A stretch of 64,000 nt of DNA from NCBI RefSeq assembly GCF_003048575.1, contig NZ_PIRZ01000002.1:310001-374000 (forward strand), given 5' to 3'. The stretch's first letter is position 1; every line of letters begins with the position of its first letter. The stretch is from Campylobacter concisus (GTDB lineage: Bacteria > Campylobacterota > Campylobacteria > Campylobacterales > Campylobacteraceae). Under the pieces are notes generated by a model that saw only the letters and a list, made by a program, of their open reading frames with translations, did no database searches and was not told where the DNA came from. Shown here piece after piece: positions 17,840 to 25,832 of this stretch. Position numbers and translations under genes: made by a program.

Positions 17840-17871
17840 AAGCTTTTGCGATTTTAAGCTCGCAAAAGCTT
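17840..17871 (-). terminator. Rho-independent terminator after lpxD
   Basis: A perfect 12-base-pair stem (AAGCTTTTGCGA with its complement) and an 8-base loop end five bases before the lpxD stop. On the minus strand the stem is followed by TTTATC. It lies in the convergent gap with ackA and may also slow ackA read-through. Confidence 0.8.
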
Positions 17872-17875
17872 GTAA

Positions 17876-18832
17876 TCAATTTTTCTTAAAAAATCTCAAA
17901 ATTTTTGCTTGAAGTTTAAACTGATCTGAAAGCTCCATTATCGGATAAGCTCCAGCGTATTTTTTGCCACCAAGTAGGTCTTTGCTAACGCCTCCACGTG
18001 CAGCGATCTGCGCGAAGTCACCCACTTTTACATGACCAGCTGAGCCGCTTTGCCCGCCCATTACGACGTTCCTGCCTAGCACTGTTGAGCCAGCAAGGCC
18101 AGTTTGTGAGACTATTAGGCAGCCATTTCCAAGCTCACAGTTGTGACCTATTTGAACGAGATTGTCTATCTTTGTGTAGTTTGCGATCATCGTGCTCTCA
18201 AAAACACCACGATCTATCGTCGTGCAAGCACCAATCTCGACATAATCACCCAAAACTACGTTGCCATTGTGATAAATTTTTACATGCTCACCAGTTTTTG
18301 TATGCGCATAGCCAAAACCATCACTTCCAATCACACAGTTTGCTAGTAGGTGGCACTCGTTACCGATGACGCAGTCGTTATAAATGACTGCGTTTGGGTG
18401 GATGATGCAGTTTTTGCCGATAGTCACATTATCGCCCAAAAATGCTCCAGCCATAACTATCGTATTTTCACCAACACTAACATTTGAGCCTATGTAGACA
18501 TTTGGCATTATCTTTGCACTCTTGGCGATATTTGATGGCTTTGGCTCGCAAAAAAGTGGCTTAGCATAATCTTTACTAAGCAAGGCAAATGCAAGGTGTG
18601 GGTTATCACACACAAGTGCGACCATGCCAGCTGGCACCAAGTCTAAAAGCGATTTTGTCACCAAGATAGCTCCAGCGTTTGACGTACTTATAAATTTTGC
18701 ATTTTTCTCGCCGTCACAATATGTTAGCTCAGCTTTATTTGCATTTTTTAAAGAATTTAGAGCAAAAATTTCTATATCTTCTCCGCTAAAAGTAGCATTT
18801 GCTTTTGAGGCTATTTCACTTAGTTTCATCAT
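17876..18832 (-). CDS. lpxD: LpxD, UDP-3-O-(3-hydroxyacyl)glucosamine N-acyltransferase
   Basis: LpxD adds the second hydroxyacyl chain in lipid A synthesis. An N-terminal substrate-binding domain (about 1-100) is followed by a left-handed beta helix made of hexapeptide repeats (for example IGSNVSVGENTIVMAG, IGKNCIIHPNAVIYND). The catalytic His is in QIGHNCELG near residue 232. The last 30 residues form the helical tail. Length 318 is usual for Campylobacter. It overlaps ilvH by four bases. Confidence 0.97.
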   Translation of the reverse strand: MMKLSEIASKANATFSGEDIEIFALNSLKNANKAELTYCDGEKNAKFISTSNAGAILVTKSLLDLVPAGMVALVCDNPHLAFALLSKDYAKPLFCEPKPSNIAKSAKIMPNVYIGSNVSVGENTIVMAGAFLGDNVTIGKNCIIHPNAVIYNDCVIGNECHLLANCVIGSDGFGYAHTKTGEHVKIYHNGNVVLGDYVEIGACTTIDRGVFESTMIANYTKIDNLVQIGHNCELGNGCLIVSQTGLAGSTVLGRNVVMGGQSGSAGHVKVGDFAQIAARGGVSKDLLGGKKYAGAYPIMELSDQFKLQAKILRFFKKN

Positions 18833-19299
18833 ATATCCATTATCACAGATCCGCCGCGTACGACGTCAACTGGGTTAAATTTCTTTATTGATTTTAAAAA
18901 GCTCTCAATCCTACTCGCATCGTCAGCCACCATGACAACGATGTAGTTTTCATTTGTATTTGTAACGATGCCATTGTACGACTTTAGTATCGCCTCAAGA
19001 CCAGCAAAATTTTCACCAAGCGGAATTTTCACAAGAGCCATCTCTTTTTCGACAAATTCGCCACTTTCTATGACTTTATATGTTGGTATGAGCTTATGAA
19101 GCTGCTTTACGATCTGCTCTAAGACCCTCTCGTCGCCACTAGTTACGATGCTTAGCCTTGAGAAGTTGCTCTCAGGTATTGGAGCAACTGTAAGCGTGTC
19201 GATATTGTAGCCCCTGCCTGCAAAAAGCCCAGAAATTCTAGCCAAAACGCCATGTTCATTTAAAACTATAACTGATATCGTTCTTCTTATACTGCTCAT
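18829..19299 (-). CDS. ilvH: Acetolactate synthase small (regulatory) subunit
   Basis: The regulatory subunit gives valine feedback to acetolactate synthase. The N-terminal ACT domain starts TISVIVLNEHGVLARISGLFAGRGYNID (residues about 8-35, the valine site), and the C-terminal domain follows. Length 156 is standard. It overlaps ilvI by four bases and lpxD by four bases, so the three are one operon although lpxD is in lipid A synthesis. Confidence 0.97.
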   Translation of the reverse strand: MSSIRRTISVIVLNEHGVLARISGLFAGRGYNIDTLTVAPIPESNFSRLSIVTSGDERVLEQIVKQLHKLIPTYKVIESGEFVEKEMALVKIPLGENFAGLEAILKSYNGIVTNTNENYIVVMVADDASRIESFLKSIKKFNPVDVVRGGSVIMDI

Positions 19300-20993
19300 T
19301 TTTCTTCCTTGCTCTTTAATATCATATTATAAATCGCAGCCCCTGCTGGAACCATAGGAAGCACGTCCTCAAAGCGGTCGATCCTAACGTCAATCATCGC
19401 TGATTTTTTGCTATCGATCGCTTCTTTTAAAGCCTTTTTAAACTCATCCTTGCTCTTGCAAACAAAGCCAACTCCGCCAAATCCTTCAGCGATTTTTACA
19501 AAATCAGGCTGCAAGCTAAGATCAGTCGATGAGTAGCGTTTTTCATAGAAAAATGTTTGCCACTGGCGCACCATACCTAGGAAGTTGTTGTTTAAAATGA
19601 TGTTTATAACAGGCATATTTATCTCATGAGCTGTCATCAACTCTTGGATATTCATAAGTATTGAGCCATCGCCTGTAAAATTTATAACAAGATTATCTGG
19701 TTTTGCACATTTTGCGCCGATCGCTGCAGGGAGGCCAAATCCCATTGTGCCAAGTCCACCACTTGTCACAAGCTGTCTTGCTCGGTTAAACGGATAAAAC
19801 TGCGCCACCCACATTTGATGCTGTCCAACGTCTGTTGAGATTATCGCATCAGCTCCTACTATCTTCGCCGTCTCTTCGATGACCCATTGTGGCTTTAAGA
19901 CCTTGTCACTATCTGTGTAGCCAAGTGGATTTAACTTAGAATATCTATCTAAAATTTCTCTCCAAGGTGCGTAGTTTTCAGGCTTTGCATTGACTTCTTC
20001 GTAAAGCTCAGTTAGCACGTTTGTAAGATCGCCAACGATTGGATAGTGAGCATTTATGATCTTTGAGATAGAGCTTGGATCGATATCGATGTGGATTATC
20101 TTTGCATGTTTGGCAAACTCATCCGTCCTGCCGGTGATCCTGTCACAAAATCTAGCTCCAAGCGAGATGAGAAGGTCGCACTCGCTAAGTGCCATATTTG
20201 AAGCATAGCTGCCGTGCATACCAGCCATGCCTAAATTTAGCTTATCTTTTGTGTCAAGCACACCAAGAGCCATCAGTGTCTCAACCGCTGGAATGCCTGT
20301 TTTTTGCATAAATTTGCGGATGATATCGCTAGCTCCAGATGCTATCGCACCACCACCGATGTATAGAAGTGGTCTTTTAGCTTCGTTTATCGCAACTGCT
20401 GCCTTTTTTATCTGTTTTGAGTTGCCTTTATAGGTCGGCTTGTAACTTGGAATAGAAATTTCTTTTGGATATACAAAATCGCCAAGCTTTGATGTGATAT
20501 TTTTTGGAATGTCGATATGAACTGGTCCTGGGCGGCCTGATCTTGCGATATAAAAGGCCTCTTTTATGATACGAGGTAGCTCTTCAACGCTATTAACTAA
20601 AAAGTTATGCTTAACGCATGGGCGTGAAATTCCAACCGCGTCGATCTCCTGAAATGCGTCCGTACCGATCATAAATGTCGGCACCTGACCGCTTATAAGC
20701 ACGATCGGTATGCTATCGCTGTAAGCTGTGGCAAGGCCAGTGACTGCATTTGTAAAGCCAGGGCCACTTGTCACAAAAGCAACGCCAACTTTACCACTAA
20801 CCCTAGCGTATCCATCGGCCGCATGAACGGCTGCTTGCTCGTGGCGAACCAAAACGTGCTTAAAATAAGTTTGTTTATATGTCTCGTCGTAGATATTTAA
20901 AGCTGCACCGCCAGGATAGCCAAAAACTATCTCAACGCCCTCTTCGTGCAAGGCCTCGCTTATCATCTGTGAACCAGAAATCTGTTTTATCAT
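19296..20993 (-). CDS. ilvI: Acetolactate synthase large (catalytic) subunit
   Basis: This is a ThDP-dependent enzyme for the first shared step of branched-chain amino acid synthesis. The pyrimidine-domain Glu is in VEIVFGYPGG near residue 24-32, HEQAAVHAADGYAR near 51 and the ThDP motif GDGSILMNIQEL near 440. The frame extends to a GTG at 20996, but I use the next codon, ATG at 20993, which gives 565 residues; an AAAAGG RBS lies about ten bases upstream. The promoter at 21024-21029 is close. Confidence 0.97.
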   Translation of the reverse strand: MIKQISGSQMISEALHEEGVEIVFGYPGGAALNIYDETYKQTYFKHVLVRHEQAAVHAADGYARVSGKVGVAFVTSGPGFTNAVTGLATAYSDSIPIVLISGQVPTFMIGTDAFQEIDAVGISRPCVKHNFLVNSVEELPRIIKEAFYIARSGRPGPVHIDIPKNITSKLGDFVYPKEISIPSYKPTYKGNSKQIKKAAVAINEAKRPLLYIGGGAIASGASDIIRKFMQKTGIPAVETLMALGVLDTKDKLNLGMAGMHGSYASNMALSECDLLISLGARFCDRITGRTDEFAKHAKIIHIDIDPSSISKIINAHYPIVGDLTNVLTELYEEVNAKPENYAPWREILDRYSKLNPLGYTDSDKVLKPQWVIEETAKIVGADAIISTDVGQHQMWVAQFYPFNRARQLVTSGGLGTMGFGLPAAIGAKCAKPDNLVINFTGDGSILMNIQELMTAHEINMPVINIILNNNFLGMVRQWQTFFYEKRYSSTDLSLQPDFVKIAEGFGGVGFVCKSKDEFKKALKEAIDSKKSAMIDVRIDRFEDVLPMVPAGAAIYNMILKSKEEK

Positions 20994-21023
20994 CACTTTA
21001 GCCTTTTGATAAATTTATCGCAG

Positions 21024-21029
21024 ATTATA
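21024..21029 (-). promoter_or_regulatory. -10 box TATAAT for ilvI-ilvH-lpxD
   Basis: Minus-strand GGGATATAATCTGCG has a perfect TATAAT 31 bases before the ilvI ATG. There is no clear -35 element, as is usual in Campylobacter. I saw no leader peptide or attenuator between it and ilvI. Confidence 0.65.
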
Positions 21030-21226
21030 TCCCAAAGCATTTTAAATCCATTTTAACTTTCTAGCGAATTTTAGGTATCGTTTTGATTTTCTTGAAAAAT
21101 TTTTATCTAGTTTAGAAGAATAATACAAAATATTTTACATAAAATTAAACATATTATTTTTAGTAAAATTGATAAATTTAAGTGAGCAAAGACTATAAAA
21201 TTTTAAGAGCTAAAACTCATTTGTAT

Positions 21227-21269
21227 AAATTTTAGGCTTAATTTTTTAATTAAAATAAGCCTAAAATTT
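21227..21269 (-). terminator. Terminator-like hairpin overlapping the end of mnmH
   Basis: A perfect 14-base-pair stem (21227-21240 with 21256-21269) and an AT-only loop include the mnmH stop codon. The stem end is U-rich on the minus strand but the flank ATACAAATG is not a good U tract, so terminator strength is uncertain. Confidence 0.6.
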
Positions 21270-22268
21270 TGCTTCATTTTTTATATCATTTAGCTTTTTA
21301 ACGGCCTCTTCAAAGTCATCAGAATTTATGAAAACATTAATATTTTCATTTTTCTTATAGACTTTATCGTAGTATTTTGTGAGTAAAATTTCAGCTACTT
21401 TGGTAATGTCATTTTTATTAAATTTAGCCACAGCTTCATCTCTAGCTTTTTTATCGATAAATGGTGAAATTTTCTTCATACACTCGTCAAAAAAGGCCTT
21501 ATCCACACTTTTATAGTCATCTACTATACAAGAAATTCTTTTTTCTAAACTTGCGCTCACTTCGACATTTATGCCACTACGCATTGCCTCATAAAGACTT
21601 TTTGGCAAGCTTAATGAGCCTATCCTTCTGCTCTCACCCTCAATAAAGCAAATTTCATCTTTTAGCGTGATGAGCTTTTCAAATAACGCATCTTCAAAGC
21701 TTTTTTGACTTGGCTGCGCGCCATTTATCGCCCCAAAGACAGATCCTAAATGATTTGCTATAGCTTCAAGGTCTATTGACGGACTTAGAGCCCTTATGAG
21801 CTTACTTTTATAGCAGCCAGTATTTCCAAAAAGAGTGATAAATTTCGTGCTTAAAGGTCGATTTAGAAATTCTAAAACGTGATTTCTATAAGCTTTATAG
21901 CCACCACTAAGCCTAAAAACTCTATATCCTATCATGCTTAGAACATAGCCAACAGAATTTGATCTAAGCCCACCTTTAGCGCAGTAGATGCCAATAGCTG
22001 AACCAACCTTGGCTCTTTTATAAACCTCATCAATGATATTTTGTAAATTTTTGCAGATATATTTTGCGCCAAGGCTCTTTGCTAGGGATCTATCGCTTTT
22101 ATAGAGCGTGCCTACCTCTTTATGTTCTGCATCATTTAAAGCGTATAAATTTATAGCATCTTTTATGTGTGAATATAAAAATTCATGCGGCGATCTTACG
22201 TCTATTAAAATTTCAAAAGAGCTTCTTTTCTCTAGCCACTGCTCTGCATCAAGCTCAAATAACGGCAC
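21261..22268 (-). CDS. mnmH: tRNA 2-selenouridine synthase (MnmH/SelU)
   Basis: MnmH replaces sulfur by selenium, through a geranylated intermediate, at wobble uridine 34 of some tRNAs. The N-terminal rhodanese domain has FEILIDVRSPHEF and the catalytic loop YCAKGGLRS (Cys near residue 94). The C-terminal P-loop domain has GNTGCYKS near residue 148, a GxxGxxKS form with Tyr where a second Gly is common. The 335 residues fit the family. It overlaps the HIT gene by 14 bases. The activity needs selenophosphate from SelD, which is not in the window. Confidence 0.9.
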   Translation of the reverse strand: MPLFELDAEQWLEKRSSFEILIDVRSPHEFLYSHIKDAINLYALNDAEHKEVGTLYKSDRSLAKSLGAKYICKNLQNIIDEVYKRAKVGSAIGIYCAKGGLRSNSVGYVLSMIGYRVFRLSGGYKAYRNHVLEFLNRPLSTKFITLFGNTGCYKSKLIRALSPSIDLEAIANHLGSVFGAINGAQPSQKSFEDALFEKLITLKDEICFIEGESRRIGSLSLPKSLYEAMRSGINVEVSASLEKRISCIVDDYKSVDKAFFDECMKKISPFIDKKARDEAVAKFNKNDITKVAEILLTKYYDKVYKKNENINVFINSDDFEEAVKKLNDIKNEAKF

Positions 22269-22737
22269 TAAATGCCTTTTTTAGTTTCTCAAAAAGTGGA
22301 TGAAATGGCGTGCCATTTACTCTCACATCAGAGATAGTGGTTATAAAATTTGTATCTCCGCTCCACCTTGGCACAAGGTGATAATGCACGTGCTCAGCTA
22401 TGCCAGCTCCTGCTGCCTTGCCTAAATTCATACCTATATTTACGCCATTAGCATAAAGCTCTTTTTTTAAAATTTCAACTCCAAGCCTTACAAATTTACT
22501 CATCTCAAACCAAGTCTGCTCATCAAGCTCTTCGATCTTGTCGGTATGCTGATTTGGTATTATCATAAAATGCCCTGGAGAATACGGATATAAATTCATA
22601 ATCCCAAAACAATGTTTAGCTCGAAAAAGCACACCATTTTTATCATCATCATCTGAGTTTATAACATCACAAAAAACACAGCTATCTTTTTTAGCGCTAA
22701 AGTATTCGCTTCTCCAAGGGGCACAAAGGTGCTGCAT
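22255..22737 (-). CDS. HIT-family nucleotide hydrolase
   Basis: The histidine triad is HVHYHLVPRW near residue 119-128 (HxHxHxx), which cleaves nucleotide phosphoramidates or dinucleotide polyphosphates. An upstream CVFCDVIN pair may bind zinc. Length 160 and the start LCAPWRSEYF are those of the Ap4A-phosphorylase-like HIT branch. It overlaps trpC by one base (TAATG). The substrate in this organism is not known. Confidence 0.9.
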   Translation of the reverse strand: MQHLCAPWRSEYFSAKKDSCVFCDVINSDDDDKNGVLFRAKHCFGIMNLYPYSPGHFMIIPNQHTDKIEELDEQTWFEMSKFVRLGVEILKKELYANGVNIGMNLGKAAGAGIAEHVHYHLVPRWSGDTNFITTISDVRVNGTPFHPLFEKLKKAFSAVI

Positions 22738-23522
22738 TACTCGCCCTCCTTTATCTTTTTGACGGCATTTTTTATATCATCTTGTCTCATAAAATGCTCT
22801 CCTATCAAGAAAGCATCAACGCCTATTTTGCTTAGCTGCCTAAGCTGTTCATGCTCATAAAGACCACTTTCAGCGACTATTATCTTGCCATTTGGTAAAA
22901 GCGGTATGAGCTTCTCGCAAAGACTCATATCCATCGTAAAATCATCTAAATTTCTGTGATTTATACCTATTATATTTGCTCCTGCAAAGATCGCTTTTTT
23001 CACATCACTCGCGTCATGAGTTTCAACCAAAACTTCAAGCCCTAAATGATGAGCGTAGTCTAAAAGTTCTTTTAGCTCGCCTTGTGTTAGCACCTTGGCT
23101 ATAAGCAGGATAAAGTCTGCCCCATAAACAAGAGCTTCAAGAATTTGATACTTATCAACGATAAAATCTTTTCTAAGGATCGGCCTTGAGGCGTAGCGGC
23201 GGACTTGAGTGATATACTCGATGTTGCCTTTAAACCAATGTGGTTCAGTCAAGATACTAAAGGCATTTGCGTATGGCTCGTATTCCTGAGCGATTTTTAT
23301 TGGCTCAAAATCTTCTCTTATCACGCCCTTACTTGGGCTTGCTTTTTTGATCTCAGCTATGATTTTTATCGGCTCATTTTGACTTGCTCTAAGTGCATTT
23401 AAAACATCTCTTGGCACGTATGGATTATACGCGAGCGAGCGACCAAACCACTCCTCAGGGAAGTCTGCTTTTCTTTTTTCAAGATCATCTTTAGTCTTTT
23501 TTATTATCTCATCAAGTATCAT
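22737..23522 (-). CDS. trpC: Indole-3-glycerol phosphate synthase
   Basis: TrpC closes the indole ring in tryptophan synthesis. The TIM-barrel signatures are [13 protein letters not shown] near residue 54, LRKDFIVD near 116, [10 protein letters not shown] near 166, [10 protein letters not shown] near 188 and VAESGLYEH near 215. Length 261 is normal. It stands apart from other trp genes, which is common in Campylobacter, and overlaps both neighbours. Confidence 0.97.
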   Translation of the reverse strand: MILDEIIKKTKDDLEKRKADFPEEWFGRSLAYNPYVPRDVLNALRASQNEPIKIIAEIKKASPSKGVIREDFEPIKIAQEYEPYANAFSILTEPHWFKGNIEYITQVRRYASRPILRKDFIVDKYQILEALVYGADFILLIAKVLTQGELKELLDYAHHLGLEVLVETHDASDVKKAIFAGANIIGINHRNLDDFTMDMSLCEKLIPLLPNGKIIVAESGLYEHEQLRQLSKIGVDAFLIGEHFMRQDDIKNAVKKIKEGE

Positions 23523-24784
23523 TTTTTAAGCCTTTTGTTTAGATTTATTATACAGCGCTCTATTAGGTGCAAATGCTCTTTTGCCTCTTTTGAAGTCCTA
23601 AAATCAATATCTTTCATTGCGTGCTGCATAATGCTTTTTGCCTTTTTGCACTCACCAAGCTTGAAATATCCCCACGCTAGCGAATCCTCATAATAAGGCG
23701 ACTCAGGCGAGATAACAAGCGCCTTTTGCACAAGCTCTATACCCTTTCTAGGGTCAATATCATGATCTATCAGCAAGTAGCCATAGTAGTTAAAAAACAT
23801 ATCATTTTCTAGTTTTGGCACGCTAGCTTCAAATTTATCTAAAATTTCAGCCATTTTTTGTTCGTTCAAGTTATCTTTATTCATCTCGTATTCGTAAATC
23901 GCGGCTTTTGCTAAAAAATTTAAATCCCTGCTATCGTTATAAATTTTAACAGCAAGTATGTATGCGTCACCGAAATTACTAGTCGCCGCATAAAGATCCA
24001 TAAGTGCCACATCGTTGTAGCTATATTTTTTTAAAATTTCAATTGCTGCTTTGTAATTTTTATCATAGATAAAAAACTGCACGATCTTATCAAGATAAGA
24101 AGTATCGTGATTTAGCTCATAAAGCTCTTCAAAGAGTTCGATCACTTTTGGGAAATTTCTTTGCTGGGAGTAAATTTCAGCCAAAAGCTCGCAAGTCTTT
24201 AGCGTGCAACCTTGTTCATCTTTAAATTTTTCAAGATATTTTGTAGCGTCTTTTATCTTATCCATGCGATTTATCAAAATATCAACGATACGGAGCAAAT
24301 TTTCTTCTTCTTGCTTTAGCGAGTATGCCTCTTCAAAGTATTTTAGCGCAGTCGTTGTTTCATTTTGCATCATACAAATAGTGCCAAGCATGAGTAAATT
24401 TTGGGCATTTGGCTCTTTTGTAGCAAGCTCTTGCATTAAGCTTTTAGCTTCATTTAGCTTTGAAAGATTTACTAAATTTGCCACCTTTATACGGATAAAA
24501 TCGCTGTCGTCTTTTAAGCTTTTTTCGCCTTCACTTATCAAAGCATCTAAATTTTCATTTTTTGTAGCAAAGGCGAGTTTGATCGCCTCTTTTAAATAAG
24601 CTTTTTGATTTGTATCTTTAAAAATGTTTGAGTAAGCTTGAATGCTAGCATTCACATCTCCACTATCTTGAAATAATAAAGCCTGCATTAGACGTAAATT
24701 TATACTTTTATTATCGTCAGCCAAAAGTAGCTGCGAGTTAAAAAATACGCTCATAAAAAATACTAAAATTTTACGCCAATACAT
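23519..24784 (-). CDS. Exported TPR-repeat protein
   Basis: A hydrophobic N-terminal signal (about residues 5-22, ending near LLADDN) is followed by about 400 residues of helical tetratricopeptide repeats, for example [15 protein letters not shown] and [19 protein letters not shown]. It probably acts as a periplasmic or outer-membrane scaffold; no enzyme motif is visible. The site is equivalent to a TPR lipoprotein gene beside trpC in C. jejuni, but here I see no clear lipobox. It overlaps trpC by four bases and the YkgJ gene by 22. Confidence 0.8.
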   Translation of the reverse strand: MYWRKILVFFMSVFFNSQLLLADDNKSINLRLMQALLFQDSGDVNASIQAYSNIFKDTNQKAYLKEAIKLAFATKNENLDALISEGEKSLKDDSDFIRIKVANLVNLSKLNEAKSLMQELATKEPNAQNLLMLGTICMMQNETTTALKYFEEAYSLKQEEENLLRIVDILINRMDKIKDATKYLEKFKDEQGCTLKTCELLAEIYSQQRNFPKVIELFEELYELNHDTSYLDKIVQFFIYDKNYKAAIEILKKYSYNDVALMDLYAATSNFGDAYILAVKIYNDSRDLNFLAKAAIYEYEMNKDNLNEQKMAEILDKFEASVPKLENDMFFNYYGYLLIDHDIDPRKGIELVQKALVISPESPYYEDSLAWGYFKLGECKKAKSIMQHAMKDIDFRTSKEAKEHLHLIERCIINLNKRLKK

Positions 24785-25128
24785 TCTGCTTTTAGCTCCT
24801 TTAAATTTTTTTTAAAATAATTCCAAAATGGAAAAGTCCTACACTGCTGTGGCCTTAGCTCATAGACTGAGCAGTTTTTATTTTTTTCATCAAAAAATAC
24901 ACAAGCAAAGCCATCTTCATAGGGCTTCTCTTTTATGCTACACCTTAGCCCAACTCTTATTAAAAACTGCTTTTCAAACTCATCTTTACTCATATGAAAT
25001 GCGGTGCAAAATTTTGAAATTTCTTCTTCGTTTATCCAGATGTAGCCACTCTCTCCCGTGCAACACTTGCCGCCACAGCTCTCGCAAAAACTCGCATCAA
25101 ACTCATAGTTAAAGCCTTGCACTCTCAC
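24763..25128 (-). CDS. YkgJ-family zinc/iron cysteine-cluster protein
   Basis: The 121 residues have the family's cysteine set: CESCGGKCCTG near residue 15-25, LRCSIKE near 57, CVFFDEKNKNCSVYELRPQQCRTFPF (split, about 75-100) and a late Cys. These should bind a metal cluster (UPF0153/CxxCxxCC type). The biochemical role is not known. It overlaps trmN6 by four bases and the TPR gene by 22 bases. Confidence 0.88.
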   Translation of the reverse strand: MRVQGFNYEFDASFCESCGGKCCTGESGYIWINEEEISKFCTAFHMSKDEFEKQFLIRVGLRCSIKEKPYEDGFACVFFDEKNKNCSVYELRPQQCRTFPFWNYFKKNLKELKAECIGVKF

Positions 25129-25832
25129 GCTAGCTCCTGATAATCAACGCTGTTTGTATCAGCTTTTTTAAAAATTTCAATCGCCTCTTTTGTATGCGAA
25201 CCATTTTCGCTCATCACTAAAGGTGGCAGAATTTTTAACTTTGAGTTTGAATTATTTCTTACCTCAAATAGAGCCAAATTTGCTGGTTTATCAGCCTTTG
25301 TGTGGATAAATTTTATACTTACTAAATTTAGCTTAAACTCTTTTAGACACGTTGCGATCTCACCAATATCATCAGGAGCATAGCAAAAAAACGCCATTTT
25401 GTGAGGCTTTAAATTTATGCTTATACCTCTTATAAAGTCTTTTATACCCAAAGAGCTTGTGTATCTACTAGCCTTTATATGCTCATCTTCGCTTTGTTTC
25501 GTACCCTCGTGATAAAATGGCGGATTTGATACGATGAGGTCAAATTTCTCACTATCTTTAAAATCTGCAAAATTAGCATTTATAATTTCTGCCTCCAAGC
25601 CGTTCTTACTGGCATTAAATTTAGAAATTTCACCATTTATTTGCAAGATATCAAGCAAGCTTAGGCTGGAATTTTTAAAGTCGCGTTTAAGCAAAAGTCC
25701 TAATATCCCGCACCCTGCGCCAACGTCTAAAATCCTGCCTGAAAAATTTTTCAAACTTGAGCTTATAAAATCATAAAGTACCAGCGTATCGCTGTTGTAG
25801 CGATAGCCACTTTTTAGCTGAGCCAAGATCAT
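25125..25832 (-). CDS. trmN6: tRNA1(Val) adenine-37 N6-methyltransferase
   Basis: This is an SAM-dependent methyltransferase of the YfiC/TrmN6 type. The SAM-binding loop ILDVGAGCGILGLLL is near residue 38-52, and the catalytic NPPF tetrad (IVSNPPFYHEG) is near 102. Early FRYNSDTLVL-like residues (SGYRYNSDTLVLYDF) match the family start. Length 235 is typical. The target tRNA is assigned by family and not shown here. It overlaps both neighbours by four bases. Confidence 0.85.
   Translation of the reverse strand: MILAQLKSGYRYNSDTLVLYDFISSSLKNFSGRILDVGAGCGILGLLLKRDFKNSSLSLLDILQINGEISKFNASKNGLEAEIINANFADFKDSEKFDLIVSNPPFYHEGTKQSEDEHIKASRYTSSLGIKDFIRGISINLKPHKMAFFCYAPDDIGEIATCLKEFKLNLVSIKFIHTKADKPANLALFEVRNNSNSKLKILPPLVMSENGSHTKEAIEIFKKADTNSVDYQELA

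Noticed and set aside
24204..24599. A 131-codon plus-strand frame
   Set aside because: It is antisense to the TPR gene and has no RBS or family resemblance.
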